Shown: positions 26,987-35,263 of the stretch, one piece after another
How positions within the stretch are numbered: the stretch's first letter is position 1
Layout: the number at the start of each line of letters is the position of its first letter
Source: an uncultured Alphaproteobacteria bacterium
GTDB lineage: Bacteria > Pseudomonadota > Alphaproteobacteria > Rhodobacterales > Rhodobacteraceae
Direction of reading: 5' to 3'
DNA: 64,000 nt
NCBI GenBank assembly: GCA_902537415.1
Contig: CACBBC010000003.1
Coordinates: 27,057 to 91,056, forward strand
Translations under genes and position numbers: made by a program
The notes under the pieces: model-generated
What the model was told of the DNA's origin: nothing
What the model saw: only the letters and a program-made list of their open reading frames with translations
Database searches by the model: none

Positions 26987-28183
26987 TTAACTCTTTGATC
27001 TAAAGATCTTTGACCGGAGCCCTCCAAGGTAGCAGCATAGTATAGAAAATATACTAAGAGTAAAAAGAATAGCTAACGCCAGCCAAAATTCGCTATCTCC
27101 CCCTACAAATACTATCAAACTTCCTAAAATTGCGCCACAAAACATTTGCATAGCACCTAGAAGTCCACTCGCAGAGGCAACGCATTTTTGCTTCACAGAT
27201 GAAAGCGCTAAGACTAATACATTAGCTAAAATGAGTCCATTTCCTAACCCAAACATAAAACAGGCTGAAGCAAGTGTTAATGGAGTGCTAAGTAGCGGTA
27301 TTTCAGACAAAAACATTAAAGCAATAGATAATAAACACCAATAACAACCTAAAAGGGAAAACCTTTCTAGACCTAGCCAGCTTGAGCACCTATTACTGAC
27401 AATATTTCCGATTATATAACCTATGCTGGTTAAAGAAAACCAAAGCCCAAACTCTGTCGGCGAGGCGCCTAAGCGTTCAAATTGGTAAGGCATAAAACCG
27501 GCCATTGAAAAGAAAAAAGCGGCTTGAATGGATGAAACACCTGCAAAATAGAGAAAAGATATTTGGCCAAATAAGTATCTAAAATCAAGAAATGTTGCTC
27601 TAAAAGTAAGTCTCTTATTTTTATTTTTAATTGTTTCTGGCGTATACATATAATTTAGTGAAAAAACAATGCCACCAAAGAGAAACAAGGTAAAAAAGTT
27701 TATTTGCCATCCATAATTCTCACCAATGTAGCCACCAAAAGCAGCACTAAGGATAGGGAAAATAGCCATAAAAGCTAATAAGGTCGACATTTTAGCTGCT
27801 GCTTTTTTTACTCCATAGCTTTCAGTCAACATTACTCTTGGCATTGAAAGACAAGCTGCCGCGCCAATTCCCTGCACAAATCTGAAAAATACAAACACTT
27901 CAAAAGCTAAATTTAGAGATGCTAAAATTCCACCCAATGAAAAAAGACTAGCTCCGATTATTAACACTATGCGTCTTCCAATTAAATCGGACAAAGGCCC
28001 CCAAAAGATCTGAGAAATACAAATAGCCACAAGATAAATAGTTATTGTCAACTGGACTTCATTAGAACTAACGGCATAATGGTTTTTAATTAATAAAACT
28101 ATAGGACTGATAAAAGCTAGACCTGTCACAGAGGCTGCAGAGGCAGTGGAGAGTGCGATTAATGACGGATTTTTTCTTTGCAA
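26987..28183 (-). CDS. MFS transporter, Bcr/CflA-type
   Basis: A 398-residue membrane protein with about 12 hydrophobic segments. The loop 2-3 motif WGPLSDLIGRRIVLIIG and the RFVQGIGAAACLSMPRVML segment in helix 4-5 are typical of the drug/proton antiporters of the Bcr/CflA group. The substrate is unknown. It follows the GDPD gene by about 75 bases on the same strand and precedes the serine hydrolase gene by about 60. Confidence 0.85.
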   Translation of the reverse strand: MQRKNPSLIALSTASAASVTGLAFISPIVLLIKNHYAVSSNEVQLTITIYLVAICISQIFWGPLSDLIGRRIVLIIGASLFSLGGILASLNLAFEVFVFFRFVQGIGAAACLSMPRVMLTESYGVKKAAAKMSTLLAFMAIFPILSAAFGGYIGENYGWQINFFTLFLFGGIVFSLNYMYTPETIKNKNKRLTFRATFLDFRYLFGQISFLYFAGVSSIQAAFFFSMAGFMPYQFERLGASPTEFGLWFSLTSIGYIIGNIVSNRCSSWLGLERFSLLGCYWCLLSIALMFLSEIPLLSTPLTLASACFMFGLGNGLILANVLVLALSSVKQKCVASASGLLGAMQMFCGAILGSLIVFVGGDSEFWLALAILFTLSIFSILCCYLGGLRSKIFRSKS

Positions 28184-28259
28184 AATATTTCTTTCTGAAA
28201 GTTTTATTATGGTTTGATAGAGAACAACAGTTTAACTATTTTCAAATGAGCGAGTACAT

Positions 28260-29030
28260 TTAGGAAATTGAAAAAGGTTCTAAAACTATTTCTTTATTAA
28301 CAAATTTACATTTCTTCGTCGCATCTAAAAGAGCTCGACAATTATCAGTCATTATGCCATCTACTCCCATACCGATAAGAGTCTCCATATCGTTCCTCTT
28401 ATTAATTGTCCAAACATGTACCTTTATTCCATTTTTTTTGCAGTAGTCTAATAATTTTTTGGATACAAGTTTATAGCCTAAATAGCTCTTTGGAATCTGA
28501 AGATAACTAGCATCGTATTTAGCTTCATTATTGAATTTTATACCTAAGATAAGCCAGAACACCTCTCTTTGACTAAACGAGAAAGGGATATCTCTTTTTA
28601 AAAACTTTCTCATATAATTCATAGTATGATGGCTGAAGGAACCCAAACAAAGGTTATAAAATAATTTATTACTATTAAGAAGATCTACCAGCGCTTTAGC
28701 AACCTTTATGTTTTTAGCATCGAGGTTAAAGGTTACATCATGAAATTTTCGTAACAATAAATCAATCCTTGGAATTCTATGTTTCCCATTTATTAATATT
28801 TGATCTAAATCTTCTGAGTTAAGTTGGTCAATATTAATATTAATTCCAACAACCCTTTTTAAATTATAATCATGCATGGCATATAAAATTCCATCCTTGG
28901 AAATTTGCACATCCGTTTCGAGCCATCTATATCCTAGCGCATAGGCATCAGCAAACGCTTCAAAAGTATTTTCAAAAGCTACCTCGGTACCTCCTCTATG
29001 AGCTATTGGTGTAAAAATTTGCTTGCACAT
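28260..29030 (-). CDS. glycerophosphodiester phosphodiesterase
   Basis: A 256-residue TIM-barrel enzyme that hydrolyses glycerophosphodiesters to glycerol-3-phosphate and an alcohol. The active-site start is PIAHRGGTEVAFENTFEAF, followed by WLETDVQISKDG and MHDYNLKRV. The C-terminal VHVWTINKRNDMETLIGMGVD and GIMTDNC are family features. No signal peptide is visible, so it is probably cytoplasmic and involved in lipid headgroup turnover. Confidence 0.9.
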   Translation of the reverse strand: MCKQIFTPIAHRGGTEVAFENTFEAFADAYALGYRWLETDVQISKDGILYAMHDYNLKRVVGININIDQLNSEDLDQILINGKHRIPRIDLLLRKFHDVTFNLDAKNIKVAKALVDLLNSNKLFYNLCLGSFSHHTMNYMRKFLKRDIPFSFSQREVFWLILGIKFNNEAKYDASYLQIPKSYLGYKLVSKKLLDYCKKNGIKVHVWTINKRNDMETLIGMGVDGIMTDNCRALLDATKKCKFVNKEIVLEPFSIS

Positions 29031-29096
29031 TTATAAATTTTTTATTTTTATCATGTTCATATTTGATAGTAATACAAAAATGAGTATTTGTGGAAA

Positions 29097-29549
29097 ATGA
29101 CAGACCCTTCAGAGATTAGATATGCTAAAATACAAGAGAGACTTGAACCATGCGTTACCGAACTAAATACAAAAAACAAAACTGTTAAAGTCGATTGGTA
29201 TATACCAATTGAGTTTTGTCATACTAAAGGAACAATAGCGCATGGAGGAACTGTCTCCTTTATCTTAGACGCATCAATGTTTTTTGTGGTCGATCTAATC
29301 CATAAAGGCTATACGACTGGGCTAACTTTAGGGTTAAATATACAGTATTTAAACCCATGCCGACCTGGCAAGGTAACAACAGAAGCCTCAATCCTCCGCG
29401 AGGGAAGGAATTTTGCGTTTACTCAATGTCAATTAATCCAAAACAATGTCACAGTATCTTCAGGAACTCAGCAAATGTCCCTTTACCATAATGAAATAGC
29501 TCAAGATAGCTCATGGTTCACACCAAAACCTTACAAAGTGATTGATTAG
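29097..29549 (+). CDS. PaaI-type hotdog thioesterase
   Basis: A 150-residue hotdog-fold protein. The active-site segment is CHTKGTIAHGGTVSFILDAS, with the conserved HGG and Asp, and GLNIQYLNPCRPGKVTTEA forms the following strands. It would hydrolyse an acyl-CoA thioester of unknown chain. I start it at ATG 29097; a TTG at 29088 is possible. It converges with the SDR gene, overlapping its stop by 4 bases. Confidence 0.8.
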   Translation: MTDPSEIRYAKIQERLEPCVTELNTKNKTVKVDWYIPIEFCHTKGTIAHGGTVSFILDASMFFVVDLIHKGYTTGLTLGLNIQYLNPCRPGKVTTEASILREGRNFAFTQCQLIQNNVTVSSGTQQMSLYHNEIAQDSSWFTPKPYKVID

Positions 29550-30340
29550 ATACTATTAGATATATTTCTTGGCGTGTTCCACCAGGGATCATCATTGTAG
29601 GCTCTAAGATCAATTTCATGTGTCCAGGCTGACCTATGTTGGTCAGCAAGATGATAATATGTCTCAGCTATTTTATCAGGCAACAATAAACCGTCTTTCC
29701 CCAAGCCCTTTTCCTTTCGCAATGCTTGATAGGCTTCTTCACCCAGCATCTTTCCTAGCGTGTCGGGTGCATCGACAGCACCATCAATGATAATATGTGT
29801 CGTATGTATTCCTTTACTTGAAAACTCAGCGTTTAGGGTCTGGCAAAGCATACGCCGTCCTCCCATAGAAGCAGCATGAGAATGTTGCCCCTTATTGCCC
29901 CTGACAGCTGCTGTAGATGAAGTTACTAAAAGAGTGCCCCTTCCCCTATTTGCCATATATGGAAAAAGCTTTTTGGCCGTGCGAAAAAGAGCTAATGTAG
30001 CCATTCTCCAGCCTCGTTCAAATACCTTATCAGCAGTTTCAAATAACGATCTATTACCTATCTGAGATCCTAAATTAAAAACTGCAACGCTAATCGGGCC
30101 AATACTCTCTTCGACGTTTTCAATAAGATTTTCTAAAGAATTTTCTTCAATTGCATTGATTAAAAAACCTGTTGCCCTACCCCCTTCCTTCTCAATGTTT
30201 GCAACTGCATTATCTAAACCTTCTTGATTAGTCCTCCTTGAAATCACTGCATGGTAACCAGAGATTGCAAATTTTTTTGCAACATTCACACCAATGCCGG
30301 CTCCAGCACCGATTACTAAACACACTTTTTTTTCTTGCAT
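29546..30340 (-). CDS. atypical SDR-family protein lacking YxxxK
   Basis: A Rossmann-fold protein of 264 residues when started at ATG 30340 (GGTG ribosome binding site 7 bases away); a GTG at 30376 is the alternative. The cofactor loop is VIGAGAGIGVNVAKKF. After the Ser region (LLVTSSTAAVRG), the usual Tyr-x-x-x-Lys is replaced by HAASM in the segment QHSHAASMGGRRM. Normal oxidoreductase chemistry is therefore doubtful. The conserved segments DGAVDAPDTLGKM and DLRAYNDDPWWNTP suggest a coherent subfamily. It lies on the opposite strand between the thioesterase and the MFS gene. Confidence 0.78.
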   Translation of the reverse strand: MQEKKVCLVIGAGAGIGVNVAKKFAISGYHAVISRRTNQEGLDNAVANIEKEGGRATGFLINAIEENSLENLIENVEESIGPISVAVFNLGSQIGNRSLFETADKVFERGWRMATLALFRTAKKLFPYMANRGRGTLLVTSSTAAVRGNKGQHSHAASMGGRRMLCQTLNAEFSSKGIHTTHIIIDGAVDAPDTLGKMLGEEAYQALRKEKGLGKDGLLLPDKIAETYYHLADQHRSAWTHEIDLRAYNDDPWWNTPRNISNSI

Positions 30341-30458
30341 TTTTTTCACCAAAACATCAAATAGAACAGCACTCACTTATTTTAACAGTCTCTCTGGCAT
30401 CATCAACAAATAAATATTCAAAATGTGCTGGGTCTTTTTCGATAGGTCTAATTTAGAA

Positions 30459-31628
30459 ATGATAAAAAAAGTAAACGTGGTTGTAGGCTCATTCCTTACG
30501 CAATTCATAATTGTCGGAATGCTATTCACCTATGGCGTGCTTATGACCGAACTAGAAAAAGAGTTTGGTTGGTCAAGAACGATACTATCATCAATTGGAG
30601 CTGCCGGTTGGCTGGCATGGGGAATCTTTGCGATACCAGGAGGATATTTAAATGACCGACTTGGACCAAAAATTGTATTGGGAGTCAATGGATTCATTTT
30701 TGGGATAGGTTTCATCCTTTTTTCTAAATCCACTGAGGTCTGGCATTTGTTTTTGATATTTATTTTCTTTATTGGGATTGGTCTTAGTACCCATGATATC
30801 TCGACATTATCAACTATAGCAAAATGGTTTGAGTCCAAAAGAGGGCTAATGACCTCTATTGCTAAGATAGGGACTGCGATGGGACAAATGGTTATGCCTC
30901 CTCTCATAGCATTTTTAATAATCAGCTTCGGTTGGCGCACAGCCACATTTTATCTCGGCATTGTAGCAAGCATCGGATTAGTCTTGGCTGCATCACTAAT
31001 GTCAACTCCAAATACATCAAGCAAAAAATTAGTTAGTGAGGACGCTAATCTTGAGGTTTTGGACAAAAAAGTTTTTAACCTTTTGGCTTTCTGTCAGTTT
31101 TGTATTTTCTTTGCTATGTTCACCACTATGACACACATTGCAGCACATGGTCTAAATGTAGGATTATCTTTGAAGGACAGTGCTTTACTTCTATCAATAA
31201 TAGGTTTTTCGAGTATTTTTGGCAGACTTTCTATTGGCGTTTTAGCAGATAGACTCGGAGGCAAAAAAACTTATATGGTTTGTCTATTTCCGATGACTAT
31301 CGCGCTAGTCACTATACCTTTCACAGAAAATATTCTTTTTATTTACATTCTCCTTTTTCTATATGGGTTCTCACATGGCGGACACTTTACAATAGCTCCT
31401 TTTATTATCGCTGAAAATTTCGGTCTAAAAAATCTTGGTACTATCTTTGGAAAAATAACATTTTTTGGCGCAATCGGCTCGGTAACAGGACCGATTGTAG
31501 CGGGGGCTATATTTGATTTAACCCAGAGTTATTACTTCGCATTTTTATTAGTCGGGGCGTTGGCTTTTATATCAATAGTTTCACTAACTTACCTACCCAA
31601 TAAAGAAAAAAATCAAGTTGAATATTAG
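30459..31628 (+). CDS. MFS transporter, monocarboxylate/OFA-like
   Basis: A 389-residue membrane protein with about 12 helices. YGVLMTELEKEFGWSRTILSS and PGGYLNDRLGPKIVLG in the first third are typical of the monocarboxylate and oxalate/formate antiporter branch of the MFS. GRLSIGVLADRLGGKKTYM is the equivalent loop in the second half. I start it at ATG 30459, giving the usual short cytoplasmic N-terminus (MIKKVNVVVG). It converges with waaA, one base apart. Probable substrates are small organic acids. Confidence 0.82.
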   Translation: MIKKVNVVVGSFLTQFIIVGMLFTYGVLMTELEKEFGWSRTILSSIGAAGWLAWGIFAIPGGYLNDRLGPKIVLGVNGFIFGIGFILFSKSTEVWHLFLIFIFFIGIGLSTHDISTLSTIAKWFESKRGLMTSIAKIGTAMGQMVMPPLIAFLIISFGWRTATFYLGIVASIGLVLAASLMSTPNTSSKKLVSEDANLEVLDKKVFNLLAFCQFCIFFAMFTTMTHIAAHGLNVGLSLKDSALLLSIIGFSSIFGRLSIGVLADRLGGKKTYMVCLFPMTIALVTIPFTENILFIYILLFLYGFSHGGHFTIAPFIIAENFGLKNLGTIFGKITFFGAIGSVTGPIVAGAIFDLTQSYYFAFLLVGALAFISIVSLTYLPNKEKNQVEY

Positions 31629-31629
31629 C

Positions 31630-33000
31630 TTAATTATTATTTAATTCCAGAAACTTATTGTTGAACATTTGATCCATAAATAGGTCAGAAGCTCCTTGGT
31701 TGCTCTTGTAAAAGTTTTTAATATTTTTTACCTGACTTTCATTAAAGTTTTTATTTTTCTTATCGTGATAAGCTGAAACCAGAGCAGCTGCTAGCTCTTT
31801 TTGTCCACTAATTTTTTTCAAAATACCAGCATCTAGTGCTTCCAATGCTGGATATTCTATACCCCAAATACTTGGGCCCACTAAAACAGGCTTTTGTAAA
31901 GCAAAAGGCTCAATTATGTTATGCGATCCTTCATTGTTTAAAGAGTCACCCATAAAAACTAGATCAGACATTGCCATATAAAAATTCAATTCTCCAAGGC
32001 TATCACCCCACAATAAACTAAAATTATTTAAGTGTTTAATTTCCTTTTCATTGCATATTTTAAAATCTGACTTGATCTCTACCATTTCACTGCGTGGTTT
32101 TACTTTAATTGAACTGTCTTCAAACAAAATTTTATATTTGCCAAAATCATTAGGATGTCTGGGAACTAGTATAAAAAAAATATCCTTATATTTCTTATGC
32201 AGGTCCCTTATTATTTCACTGATTATTGTAAATTCCTGCTTTCCAATACTGGCAAAACAAACAGTAAAATATTTCATAAAAGCAATTTTTTTTAGTTTCG
32301 AAGCTGCAACAATTTGATGTGAAGGAACCTTTTGTTCAAATCTAGCATCTCCCATAATAAAAACGTTTTTAGCCCCAAAATACTCAAATCTTTTTTTATG
32401 CCTTTCAGATTTAGATAATATTAAATCGAATTTTTCAATCAGACTAGCTTTCAGAAAAGGGAATTTTTTATCTCTAATGAACCCTTTTTCGGGATATTGA
32501 GCCTGCGCAAATATAAGAGGGATTTGGCCCTTGTAAGTGGTTGTAATCATTACTGGCCATAAATCACACTCAAGAATTATACAGCACCGAGGCTGAAAAT
32601 TTTTAAGGAATCTTTTAAACATGAAGGTTATTTCGAGTGGAGCGTAAACGATTAACACTTTACCTTCCTCTATTTCTTTACGATATTCCTGCTGTGCAGC
32701 ACTTTTGCCAGATAAAGTAAGAGTGGTAATTAATAATTTTTCTCCATTCAGAAGAAGTTTTTTAAAAATTGGGCGTGCTGCTCTAAATTCTCCTAAAGAT
32801 ACCGCGTGACACCAACAAGCTCCCTTTAATTCATTTTTGTAAAAAGTTAATCTCTCTGTGAGATTAGAGGCATATCCTGGTTCTTTTATAGATCGATAGT
32901 AGAAATACAATAATCCAAATGGCAAAAATAAATACCAAAGAAACTGATAAAGATTGAAGACGACTGAGGCAAAGATTTTTCTTTTCAAACTAAATTTCAA
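31630..33000 (-). CDS. waaA: 3-deoxy-D-manno-octulosonic acid (Kdo) transferase
   Basis: A 456-residue GT30 glycosyltransferase that adds Kdo to lipid A precursor. An N-terminal membrane anchor (about 14-36) is followed by GACWCHAVSLGEFRAARPI with the catalytic Glu in GEF. Then come LITTLTLSGKSAAQ, the C-lobe VFMGDSLNNEGSHNIIEPF and QKPVLVGPSIWG. It is divergent from the neuB-neuC genes, separated by about 100 bases that hold a good promoter pattern. Its position beside a nonulosonate locus links that locus to LPS. Confidence 0.93.
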   Translation of the reverse strand: MKFSLKRKIFASVVFNLYQFLWYLFLPFGLLYFYYRSIKEPGYASNLTERLTFYKNELKGACWCHAVSLGEFRAARPIFKKLLLNGEKLLITTLTLSGKSAAQQEYRKEIEEGKVLIVYAPLEITFMFKRFLKNFQPRCCIILECDLWPVMITTTYKGQIPLIFAQAQYPEKGFIRDKKFPFLKASLIEKFDLILSKSERHKKRFEYFGAKNVFIMGDARFEQKVPSHQIVAASKLKKIAFMKYFTVCFASIGKQEFTIISEIIRDLHKKYKDIFFILVPRHPNDFGKYKILFEDSSIKVKPRSEMVEIKSDFKICNEKEIKHLNNFSLLWGDSLGELNFYMAMSDLVFMGDSLNNEGSHNIIEPFALQKPVLVGPSIWGIEYPALEALDAGILKKISGQKELAAALVSAYHDKKNKNFNESQVKNIKNFYKSNQGASDLFMDQMFNNKFLELNNN

Positions 33001-33048
33001 TCGACACCTCGAAAAAATTGACCTATTAAAGCATTGCTTGCATGTTAA

Positions 33049-33078
33049 TTGACAAATTTTATTTTACTCACTCATTAT
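33049..33078 (+). promoter_or_regulatory. candidate neuB promoter
   Basis: TTGACA (33049-33054), an 18-base spacer and CATTAT (33073-33078) end 23 bases before the neuB start. This is a good sigma-70 match in the only gap between waaA and neuB. Pattern only. Confidence 0.5.
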
Positions 33079-33101
33079 TTTAAAAGATAGGCTTAAAAAT
33101 T

Positions 33102-34130
33102 TTGAAAATAAAAAACAGGACTATCAGCTCTAAAGAGGCTCCTCTCATCATTGCCGAATTAGGTATAAATCATGGGGGTGATTTGTTGGTTGCAGAGCAA
33201 ATGGTTAAAATAGCTGCTCGCAAAGGCTGTGAAGTAATTAAACATCAAACACACTTTCTTGAAGATGAGATGACACCTGACGCAAAAAAAATTATGCCCC
33301 CTAACGCGGATGTTTCAATATGGGATGTAATGGAAAAATGTTCCTTAACCAAAGATGAAGAAATTAAATTAAAGCGAATAGTAGAGGATTTAGGAATGAT
33401 TTATATTTCCACTCCTTTTTCAAGATCGGCAGCAGATTTTTTAAATGATATAAATGTACCCGCTTTTAAGATTGGCTCCGGAGAGTGTGACAATCTTCTC
33501 TTACTTGAGCATATAGCAAATTTTGGAAAGCCAGTTATTCTTTCCACAGGCATGCAAAACTTATTGTCGGTGGAAAAGCCTGTAGAAATTTTTGAGAAAA
33601 ACAATATTGAATATGCACTTTTAGAATGTACAAATATTTACCCCTGCCCACCAGAAGATATAGCACTTGGTAGCTTGCAACAACTATCTAATAAGTTTCC
33701 TAATGCTGAGATAGGTTTTTCGGATCATTCAATTGGACCAACAATGGCCTTAGCAGCTGTTGCATTAGGTGCAACAATTGTTGAAAAACACTTTACCGAC
33801 ACCAAAGACCGACTGGGACCTGACATTTCCTGTTCAATGGACCCAGACGAGCTCGAGCACCTCATAAAAAAAAGTAAGGAAATAGCTTATTCAAGGGATA
33901 GAAGCAAGTTTATAGCCAACGTGGAAAAAGATGTATATAAATTTGCACGATCTTCCATTGTTAGCGATAAAAATCTAAAAAAAGGCGATACTATTGATAG
34001 ACAAAATATCTGGGCCAGAAGGCCAGGAAACGGAGAAATACCTGCTTCAGAATTCGAAAAAGTTTTAGGGAAAACCTTAAAACGAGATATTACTAAAAAT
34101 ACTCAGATAAAGTGGTCAGATTTGGAATAG
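33102..34130 (+). CDS. neuB: N-acetylneuraminate synthase
   Basis: A 342-residue enzyme condensing N-acetylmannosamine with phosphoenolpyruvate to make sialic acid. The TIM barrel shows IIAELGINHGGD, EVIKHQTHFLEDEM, ISTPFSRSAADF, AFKIGSGECDN and GFSDHSIGP, followed by HFTDTKDRLGPDISCSM. The C-terminal antifreeze-like (SAF) domain (about 280-342) contains NIWARRPGNGEIP with the substrate-contacting Arg. From memory it closely resembles meningococcal NeuB along its whole length, which favours a Neu5Ac-type product. The start is TTG. The next gene follows 8 bases after its stop. Confidence 0.92.
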   Translation: MKIKNRTISSKEAPLIIAELGINHGGDLLVAEQMVKIAARKGCEVIKHQTHFLEDEMTPDAKKIMPPNADVSIWDVMEKCSLTKDEEIKLKRIVEDLGMIYISTPFSRSAADFLNDINVPAFKIGSGECDNLLLLEHIANFGKPVILSTGMQNLLSVEKPVEIFEKNNIEYALLECTNIYPCPPEDIALGSLQQLSNKFPNAEIGFSDHSIGPTMALAAVALGATIVEKHFTDTKDRLGPDISCSMDPDELEHLIKKSKEIAYSRDRSKFIANVEKDVYKFARSSIVSDKNLKKGDTIDRQNIWARRPGNGEIPASEFEKVLGKTLKRDITKNTQIKWSDLE

Positions 34131-34138
34131 AGATTGAT

Positions 34139-35263
34139 GTGAAAAAACTGCTATTCATAACAGGCACAAGAGCTGACTTTGGTAAACTTGAACCTTTAGC
34201 ATCAAGCGCACAATCAGCAGGATTTGGCATTTATTTTTTTGTGACTGGCATGCACCTTTTAGAGAAGTATGGACTTACGAGTATAGAAGTTTCAAGGATG
34301 AAGAACATCACAAGATTTGAATTTGTCAATCAGATGGAAGGAGATCCACCGGAAAAAATCCTTTCTCAAACTATTACTGGAATTTCTGAATATGTAAGCC
34401 GCTTAAAACCTGATCTTGTTTTGATTCATGGCGATAGAATTGAAGCAGTTGCCGCCTCCCTCGTTTGTGCAACAAAGAATATAAGAAGCGCACACATCGA
34501 AGGAGGAGAAGTATCAGGAACTATAGATGAAGTTTATCGTCACTGTAATACAAAGTTATGCACAGTCCACTTTGTAAGTTCAAAATCAGCAAAAAAGCGC
34601 GTTACAAAACTTGGAGAGCATCCCGATAGAGTTTTTGTTCTGGGGTCTCCAGAACTTGATGCACATAAAGCAAGAAATTCAATTTCGCTAAATGAAGTCT
34701 TGAATTACTATGATATCGATTGGGATGACTATGGGATTTTTATTTTTCATTCAGTTACTTCAGAGTTAGATAGTTTAAAGAAAGAAATCCAATTTTGTTG
34801 TAATGCGTTAAAGAAAACAAAAAAGAACTTCGTAGTTATTGCGCCAAATAACGATCCAGGATGTGAGATAATTTTTAAGGAAATTGGAAAATTTCCTAAA
34901 TCTAATTTCAAACAAATACCTTCGATGAGATTTGCATATTTTTCGACATTACTAAAACATTCTAAAGTTATTATAGGAAATAGTTCAGCGGGTGTTCGAG
35001 AAGCTCCTTTTCTTGGTGTTTCTTCAATAAACATCGGCTCTCGCCAATTTAAAAGGGGTGGAGCAAAAAGTATAAGAAACTTTGATGTTTTTAAAAACGG
35101 GCAACTTGATAAGCTAGTTCAAAAACAATGGGGCAAGCGCTTTGTGCCTGACCATAGTTTTGGGACCGGTCAATCTGCAAAAAAGTTTACAAAGATTTTA
35201 AACGAAAAAAAAATCTGGGAATTAAATTTACAGAAAACATTTTTTGAGACTTCTAGTCATTGA
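34139..35263 (+). CDS. neuC: UDP-N-acetylglucosamine 2-epimerase (hydrolysing)
   Basis: A 374-residue enzyme that releases N-acetylmannosamine (or a derivative) from UDP-GlcNAc, feeding NeuB. Signatures are LLFITGTRADFGKLEPL, VLIHGDRIEAVAASL, SAHIEGGEVSGTIDEVYRH and IGNSSAGVREAPFLG. The GTG start at 34139 has AGAGA upstream and sits 8 bases after neuB; a GTG at 34112 would overlap it. The 3' end overlaps the convergent GMC gene by 11 bases. Confidence 0.92.
   Translation: MKKLLFITGTRADFGKLEPLASSAQSAGFGIYFFVTGMHLLEKYGLTSIEVSRMKNITRFEFVNQMEGDPPEKILSQTITGISEYVSRLKPDLVLIHGDRIEAVAASLVCATKNIRSAHIEGGEVSGTIDEVYRHCNTKLCTVHFVSSKSAKKRVTKLGEHPDRVFVLGSPELDAHKARNSISLNEVLNYYDIDWDDYGIFIFHSVTSELDSLKKEIQFCCNALKKTKKNFVVIAPNNDPGCEIIFKEIGKFPKSNFKQIPSMRFAYFSTLLKHSKVIIGNSSAGVREAPFLGVSSINIGSRQFKRGGAKSIRNFDVFKNGQLDKLVQKQWGKRFVPDHSFGTGQSAKKFTKILNEKKIWELNLQKTFFETSSH

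Noticed and set aside
33837..33860. NeuB has GPDI followed by CSM instead of the GPDH motif of many nonulosonate synthases.
   Set aside because: From memory the meningococcal NeuB has the same GPDIxCSM pattern, so it marks the Neu5Ac synthase subgroup rather than a lost residue.
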